A DNA stretch of 28,255 bases from Flavobacteriales bacterium UBA3431 (GTDB lineage: Bacteria; Bacteroidota; Bacteroidia; Flavobacteriales; Schleiferiaceae): assembly GCA_002381225.1 (NCBI GenBank), contig DFSS01000016.1, positions 1 to 28,255 on the forward strand, read 5' to 3'. The notes below the pieces were generated by a model. It saw only the letters and a program-made list of their open reading frames with translations, had not been told where the DNA came from and made no database searches. Within the stretch, counting starts at the first letter, position 1, and every line of letters starts with the position of its first letter. Both the position numbers and the translations under genes were made by a program. Below are positions 23,186 through 28,255 of this stretch, piece after piece.

Positions 23186-26100
23186 GGTAAAATCTTTTTA
23201 CGCTTCGCTCCTGGCATTTTGCCTTTTGGGTACGGTTGTTTCGGCCCAAACGTCCACCCCCACGTCGCGGGTGAAATTTCAGTCAGGCACCTATGCTTTG
23301 CCGGAGCTGACCGAAGATACATACCAACAGCGTACCGCCGGGGAACGCGGCACGGACCAGGTCCTTCGGGTTTTGGGCGTTGAGCAGATTTGGACCGAAG
23401 CGCAACGCAGCGCCCTTGAGCAAGCTGGCTTGGACATTTTGGGCTACTTGCCCCACAAGAGCTATTTGGCGTATATGGATCTCCGCGACGCCCACCTTCA
23501 AGGGCTACTGGACGCAAACGGTTTGGCCTTCATTTCGCCCTTGCTGCCTGAAATGAAGCTTACAAGCCAACTTCACACCGGCAACGTGCCCGACTATGTA
23601 TGGGTTGGCAGTCAGTGGGAAGTGTATGTTGAATTCTATCCCGCAACGAGCAAAGCCGCCGTTGAAGCACACCTCCAGCGTCAGGGTCAAATCCTGGAAG
23701 ACCTCGGCAATGGCTTCCGAACCGTGGTGTCGCCCGACCAATTGCGAGCCCTCGCGAACCATCCGAACATCACCCTGGTCCAGCAGAAGGAGGCCCCCGC
23801 AGAGACCGAAAATATGATTGGGACCAAAAACCACCGCAGCAACGCGATCCGGGTCCCCTATGCCGGGGGCCGCGCCTACGATGGCACCGGCGTCGTCGTG
23901 GGTCATGGGGACGATGGGGACATCCAACCCCACATTGACTTTAAAGGGCGCGTCCTAGCCAATAAATCCAGCCCTTCCTATGGTGCCCACGGGGACCACG
24001 TGGCGGGAACCATTTTTGGCGCAGGCAACCTCGATCCCGATGGCGAAGGCCAAGCTCCTGGAGCGCAATTGGTCTATTACGACTACCCCGACAACCTAAA
24101 CGATGTCGATGCCGATTATTCCAATTACGATGTTCGGATTACCGCATCATCCTATTCCAATGGGTGCAATGCTGGCTATACGGCTTTCACGCGCCAAATG
24201 GATGAAGACGCGATTCAAAACTACTCCCTACTGCACGTGTTCTCCGCGGGAAACAATGGCACCGCCAACTGCAACTATGGCGCAGGCAGTGGCTGGGGAA
24301 ATATCACGGGAGGACACAAGCAGGGCAAGAACGTGATCGCCACCGCCAACATCACAGGGGCAGATCTCATTGCCGGGTCCTCCAGCCGGGGGCCCGCGCA
24401 CGATGGCCGCATCAAGCCAGACATTGCTGCCTTGGGAACCAATGTCTACTCCTGTCTCTCACCCAACGATTACCGGAGTATTACCGGCACATCCATGGCC
24501 TGCCCGGGCATTGCCGGGGTGCTAGCCCAATTGTACGATGCCTACATGCAGAACCACAGCGGCGCAGAACCTGCGGGTGGCTTGATGAAAGCTATTTTGA
24601 CGAACACAGCCGACGATTTAGGGAATCCCGGTCCCGATTTCAAATATGGATATGGCCGAGCCAACGCCCTGCGCGCGGCTAAGGCCATTGAGAATAGCTG
24701 GTTCATGGCGGACACCATTGGCCAGAGCCAAACCGATACGCTTTCCATTGTCGTGCCCGCGGGCCTCGGGGAATTGCGCGTGATGGTCTCTTGGACCGAC
24801 CCTCAAGCCTTGGTGAATGCTGGGACGGCCTTGGTCAACAACCTGAATGCCTCCCTCGTCCTGGACGCCCAAACCTGGAATCCATGGGTTTTAAATCCCA
24901 CCGCGACGGCGACCGCACTAAATGCCAATGCTCAGCGCGCGGTGGATAGCTTGAATACTAGTGAGCAGTTTACCCTGGCCAATCCTTCGGGGGGTACGTA
25001 CAAGGTGATTGTGAATGGGGCCGCTGTGCCTTCCGGTCCGCAAACCTATTGGGTAACCTGGTCCTTTGTAGAGCAGGATGTCGAGTTGACCTATCCGGTA
25101 GGCGGAGAAATCCTTCCCGCGGGCACAACTATTCCGGTACGCTGGGACGCCCCGGACGGAACGGGAACTTTTGCCCTCGAATACAGCAACAACGGAGGCG
25201 CTTGGACCTCCTTTGCAACAGCCGCCGCCAATGCGCGTCAGGCCACGTTTTCGGTGCCTGCGGGCGCAAGCGACAGCCTGATGCTGCGCATTAGCCGCGG
25301 AACGCAGACGGATAGCGTCGATTTTCGCCTGGGCTTTGTCGGCGTGCCGACGAACCTCAACATGGACTGGGCCTGCCCCGATTCTTTCCGCGTCAGCTGG
25401 AACATGGTTCCTGGCGCCAGCGGCTATGTCGTTTACCTCTTGGGAGCCGAATACATGGACCCCATTGACACGGTGACAACCCCCTGGTATGTCTACCAAA
25501 ACATCAACCCCTTCCAAACCCAGTGGTGGACCGTTTCGGCCATTACTTCGGGTCAACGTGCCGGCAAGCGCGCTTTCGCAGAAGAAAAAACTCCTGGTTT
25601 AGCGGGATGCCCCATGAACAACGATGCCGTCTTGGCGGCTGTTTTGAGCCCCGCCGGTCAAATTCCCAACTGCCAAAACACATCCGCCCTACCGGTTAAT
25701 GTGACGTTGACCAATGGCGGTTCGGACACGTTGTTCAGTGTTCCGTTGGCCTATCAATTAGGCAGTGGTCCCGTGCAACGCGATACCCTTGTTGCCACCA
25801 TTCCCGCGACCCAGTCTATGCCATTCAGCTTCAGTGCAACGCTGAGCGTCAGTGGACTAGGCAGCTACGGCGTGAAGGTCTGGACCGAATTGTCCGGGGA
25901 TCAAAATCCGTACAACGACACCCTCTTTAGCGCCTTCCAAATCGTTCAATCCGATTCGACTTACCTCTTGCCCTATGTCCAAAATTTTGACAGCTTCACC
26001 AATTGCGGCACCGTAACGAACTGCGGCGGAACGGTTTGTGCTCTCGGTGGCGACATGCACAACGCACCCACCGGCATAGAAGATGACCACGATTGGCGCA

Positions 26101-28067
26101 CGAACGCGACCAGTACGCCTTCAGCCGGCACGGGTCCCACTGGAGGGCACACCTCCGGAGGTGGTTCGGGTGACAAGTACCTCTATCTCGAGGCATCGAG
26201 CTGCACGGATCTGATGGCCATGGTAACGACCCCTTGTATTGATCTTACCAGTGCCAGCTTGCCCGAATTAAAGTTTTGGGCCCATATGTTCGGGAACAAC
26301 ATGGGCGAGTTGCATGTGGACGTTCTCAGCCAAGGCCAGTGGTTCTTGGATGTCATCCAGCCCATTGTTGGGAATCAAGGCAATGCCTGGTTCGAAAAAA
26401 CCGCTTCACTCACACCCTATGTGGGCCAAGTCATCGTCGTTCGTTTCCGAGGCATCACGGGCTCCGGCATCGCATCGGACATGGCGATAGACGACCTCTC
26501 CATTGTAGAGGTCAACTCTGCACCCGTGGCTGCCGCAGGGGTCAGCAATGCCGCCCCCTGTTTGAACCAAGTGGTACAATTCTTTGATCAAAGTGCGAGC
26601 AGCCCCAATCAGTGGGCTTGGAGCGTCAGTCCGTCGACCGGATTCAGCTTTGTCAATGGAACCACCGCCAACAGCCAGAACCCCGAAGTGGTCTTCACCA
26701 GCTTTGGAACGTTCACGGTCCAATTGATTGCCACCAACACCTTCGGTTCCGATACGGCCACGGCATCCAGCACCATTGTGGTGAATGGCGGAGCTCCGTT
26801 ACCTTTCAGCGAAGACTTCACCAACTGGCTCCCCGCAGACTGGGAAATTGGCAACCCCGATGCCTCCACCACCTGGGAGCCTCGCGTGGTCATTGGCTCG
26901 AACAACAATGCCACCCAAACGGCCTACGTGGACAACTTTGCCTACAACGCCCCCTTGCAGGAGGACTACCTCATCACTCCGGGCATTGATTTGACCGGCG
27001 CCACGATTCCAGCCCTCGTCTTTGAAGTGGCCTATACGCAGTATAGCGCCACCTACACCGATGGGCTCCGCGTGGATGTGTCGACATCGTGTGGAAGCAA
27101 TTGGGGGCCCACGGGCTATGCCAAGAGTGGCAGCAATTTGGCCACCACAGGCAACTTGACCACGTCCTTCACCCCCAACAATAGTGGGGTGTGGCGTCGG
27201 GATACCATCTTTTTAGACACCGCCCTGGCCGGACCGAGTATCAAGTTCCGTTTCGCCTCCATTAACGGCTACGGCAACAACCTGTATATCGACAACGTCC
27301 AAGTCTTTGACTTTGGCGCCACACCACCGACGGCGACCCTTTACAGTTCCGCGAGCGCAAGTACCTGTAAGAACGACACCGTGATCTTCCAAGCCATCAA
27401 CCCGGGCAACGCTTTGGCTACTTGGAATTTTGGATTAGGAGCCACTCCGGCCACGGCTACCGGTCCCGGCCCCCATGCCGTTTCGTACTTCACCGCGGGT
27501 TCAAAGACCGCTATACTGGGCCTCACCAATGCCGGTGGAACGGGCTACGATACCATCTCTTTCTCCGTAGGGAATCCGGTGGTTGCCGTCTTTGGTGCGA
27601 ATGCAGGCAGCACGCCTCAAGAGCGCGTCTTTGTCGACATTTCCCAGGGCAGTCCCTCGCAGTGGTACTGGAATTTTGGCGATGGAACAACCTCCACGGT
27701 CCAAAATCCCACCCACGCCTTCCCTGCCGCCGGTGGCGCCTACACGGTGACATTTGCCGCCTACAACAACTGCGGATGGGATACCACAAGCACTAGCCTC
27801 ACCATTTCGGGGGTCAGCCTGGAGGAACGCAACGCCCCGACCTGGGCCCTCTCTCCCAACCCGGCCCAGAACTATGTGAAGCTCAGCAGCCCCAATGGCG
27901 CGAAAGCTGACCGAGTCGAAGTGCTGGATGCCCTTGGCCGGGTAGTCTACCGTGGACCCATGCCGGTCGAACAACGCCTCGACGTCCAATCTTACAGTGC
28001 GGGCCGCTACCTGGTCCGAATCTGGTCCGGCGGACAATCCAAGGTCCTGCCCTTCGTGAAGCAGTAA
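23184..28067 (+). CDS. Secreted multidomain subtilase (S8, KP-43-like) with T9SS sorting domain
   Basis: A 1627-residue extracellular serine protease. Order: signal peptide (1-21, VVSA/Q); propeptide (about 25-215); S8 catalytic domain (about 225-505) with probable Asp243 in GHGDDGD, His269 in HGDHVAGT, oxyanion Asn357 in SAGNNG and Ser437 in GTSMACPG; and a KP-43-type beta domain (about 530-630, LRVMVSWTDP). Then come an Ig-like segment (632-715), FN3-like (716-800), CARDB-like (811-920), a MAM-like lectin fold (929-1109), PKD (1112-1203), a choice-of-anchor-J-like module (1205-1379), a degenerate PKD-like module (1382-1463), PKD with WNFGDGTT (1465-1543), and a T9SS type A sorting domain (about 1550-1627, SPNPAQNYV ... 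GRYLVRI). Likely released or surface-attached through type IX secretion to degrade external protein. Propeptide and accessory boundaries are approximate. Confidence 0.93.
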   Translation: MVKSFYASLLAFCLLGTVVSAQTSTPTSRVKFQSGTYALPELTEDTYQQRTAGERGTDQVLRVLGVEQIWTEAQRSALEQAGLDILGYLPHKSYLAYMDLRDAHLQGLLDANGLAFISPLLPEMKLTSQLHTGNVPDYVWVGSQWEVYVEFYPATSKAAVEAHLQRQGQILEDLGNGFRTVVSPDQLRALANHPNITLVQQKEAPAETENMIGTKNHRSNAIRVPYAGGRAYDGTGVVVGHGDDGDIQPHIDFKGRVLANKSSPSYGAHGDHVAGTIFGAGNLDPDGEGQAPGAQLVYYDYPDNLNDVDADYSNYDVRITASSYSNGCNAGYTAFTRQMDEDAIQNYSLLHVFSAGNNGTANCNYGAGSGWGNITGGHKQGKNVIATANITGADLIAGSSSRGPAHDGRIKPDIAALGTNVYSCLSPNDYRSITGTSMACPGIAGVLAQLYDAYMQNHSGAEPAGGLMKAILTNTADDLGNPGPDFKYGYGRANALRAAKAIENSWFMADTIGQSQTDTLSIVVPAGLGELRVMVSWTDPQALVNAGTALVNNLNASLVLDAQTWNPWVLNPTATATALNANAQRAVDSLNTSEQFTLANPSGGTYKVIVNGAAVPSGPQTYWVTWSFVEQDVELTYPVGGEILPAGTTIPVRWDAPDGTGTFALEYSNNGGAWTSFATAAANARQATFSVPAGASDSLMLRISRGTQTDSVDFRLGFVGVPTNLNMDWACPDSFRVSWNMVPGASGYVVYLLGAEYMDPIDTVTTPWYVYQNINPFQTQWWTVSAITSGQRAGKRAFAEEKTPGLAGCPMNNDAVLAAVLSPAGQIPNCQNTSALPVNVTLTNGGSDTLFSVPLAYQLGSGPVQRDTLVATIPATQSMPFSFSATLSVSGLGSYGVKVWTELSGDQNPYNDTLFSAFQIVQSDSTYLLPYVQNFDSFTNCGTVTNCGGTVCALGGDMHNAPTGIEDDHDWRTNATSTPSAGTGPTGGHTSGGGSGDKYLYLEASSCTDLMAMVTTPCIDLTSASLPELKFWAHMFGNNMGELHVDVLSQGQWFLDVIQPIVGNQGNAWFEKTASLTPYVGQVIVVRFRGITGSGIASDMAIDDLSIVEVNSAPVAAAGVSNAAPCLNQVVQFFDQSASSPNQWAWSVSPSTGFSFVNGTTANSQNPEVVFTSFGTFTVQLIATNTFGSDTATASSTIVVNGGAPLPFSEDFTNWLPADWEIGNPDASTTWEPRVVIGSNNNATQTAYVDNFAYNAPLQEDYLITPGIDLTGATIPALVFEVAYTQYSATYTDGLRVDVSTSCGSNWGPTGYAKSGSNLATTGNLTTSFTPNNSGVWRRDTIFLDTALAGPSIKFRFASINGYGNNLYIDNVQVFDFGATPPTATLYSSASASTCKNDTVIFQAINPGNALATWNFGLGATPATATGPGPHAVSYFTAGSKTAILGLTNAGGTGYDTISFSVGNPVVAVFGANAGSTPQERVFVDISQGSPSQWYWNFGDGTTSTVQNPTHAFPAAGGAYTVTFAAYNNCGWDTTSTSLTISGVSLEERNAPTWALSPNPAQNYVKLSSPNGAKADRVEVLDALGRVVYRGPMPVEQRLDVQSYSAGRYLVRIWSGGQSKVLPFVKQ

Positions 28068-28075
28068 AGGAAAAA

Positions 28076-28104
28076 AGCCGCAGCTCTCGCTGCGGCTTTT
28101 TTTT
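28076..28104 (+). terminator. Rho-independent terminator after the subtilase gene
   Basis: AGCCGCAGC / GCTGCGGCT is a perfect 9-bp stem with a TCTC loop, followed by eight T residues, starting nine bases after the stop. A run of six A residues precedes the stem, so it could also terminate transcription arriving on the minus strand. Confidence 0.92.
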
Positions 28105-28225
28105 GGTATCATGCTTGACGGCGCGGCAAAGCCATGACACGTCCTGGCGCGCGGCGAAGATCCACCAACCCGTTCAAGGGTAAAAGAGATGAAACGTTTA
28201 AGCCATGTCGTCTAAGCGCGAAGCG

Positions 28226-28255
28226 CGAGCTACCTAGCTACCCGGCTTTCTAGCC
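28226..28255. repeat. Second tagcc-type intergenic repeat, cut by the window end
   Basis: The last 30 bases contain agctacc/tagctacc/ggctttctagcc units spaced about 8 bases apart. They include CCGGCTTTCTAGCC, which matches 8556-8569 at 12 of 14 positions. The array continues past the window. The rest of the stretch after the terminator (28105-28225) shows no supported gene. Confidence 0.4.

Noticed and set aside
27501..28112. A 203-codon open frame antisense to the subtilase C-terminus, crossing the terminator
   Set aside because: It would run through the terminator hairpin and oppose the conserved PKD and sorting domains.
28189..28215. Short open frame MKRLSHVV after the subtilase terminator
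   Set aside because: Only eight codons, with no supporting context; treated as chance.
1..28255. Defence island, prophage, integron or CRISPR
   Set aside because: No nuclease-helicase-toxin sets, integrase, transposase, regularly spaced repeats or tRNA-flanked boundaries were seen. Gene content is housekeeping and envelope-related throughout.

Overview
The window is a gene-dense stretch of a GC-rich Bacteroidota chromosome, most likely Flavobacteriales. The lineage call rests on several things seen here: a secreted protease ending in a type IX secretion (T9SS) sorting domain; an nrnA / GldI-like lipoprotein / FKBP-lipoprotein gene order next to ndk, which is familiar from gliding flavobacteria; a TPR / DUF368 / aroE / DUF349 block; a recF / DUF721 pair divergent from a TPR membrane protein and ribH; start sites with few Shine-Dalgarno sequences; and TAnnTTTG promoter-like boxes. 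I see no rRNA, tRNA, CRISPR array, insertion sequence or phage gene. Coding density is about 95 percent and no gene-free stretch reaches 300 bases.

Layout. 1-1389 (-): glmM, for UDP-GlcNAc and cell-wall precursors. 1537-8427 (+): a tight run of TPR protein, DUF368/PopT-type lipid-carrier transporter, aroE, DUF349 repeat protein and uvrB. 8428-8594: convergent spacer with a hairpin and a tagcc-type repeat. 8595-12516 (-): an operon read as nrnA, GldI-like FKBP lipoprotein, cyclophilin-FKBP fusion lipoprotein, second cyclophilin-FKBP fusion without signal peptide, and SemiSWEET. 12572-12997 (+): ndk with two tandem terminators. 13109-14507 (-): recF and a DUF721/DciA-like gene. 14579-19316 (+): TPR membrane protein, ribH, phosphohexomutase, secreted thioredoxin-fold fusion, and a CxxCxxCC protein. 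19255-23185 (-): long secreted PIG-L deacetylase followed by a sodium:solute symporter. 23184-28067 (+): a 1627-residue KP-43-like subtilase with PKD and adhesion-type domains and a T9SS tail, closed by a strong terminator. 28105-28255: non-coding, ending inside a second tagcc-type repeat.

Most genes are housekeeping: cell envelope, shikimate, riboflavin, nucleotide metabolism and DNA repair. The least ordinary parts are: (i) three consecutive prolyl-isomerase-fold genes, two of them tandem cyclophilin-FKBP fusions, in one operon with a nano-RNase and a SemiSWEET; (ii) the deacetylase and subtilase genes, whose divergent start codons overlap on one CATG; (iii) a secreted thioredoxin-fold protein with an unrecognised N-terminal half abutting a cysteine-cluster protein; and (iv) a repeat seen in two intergenic spacers. 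I found no clear-cut new defence or mobile system. The prolyl-isomerase operon is the best candidate for under-described biology.
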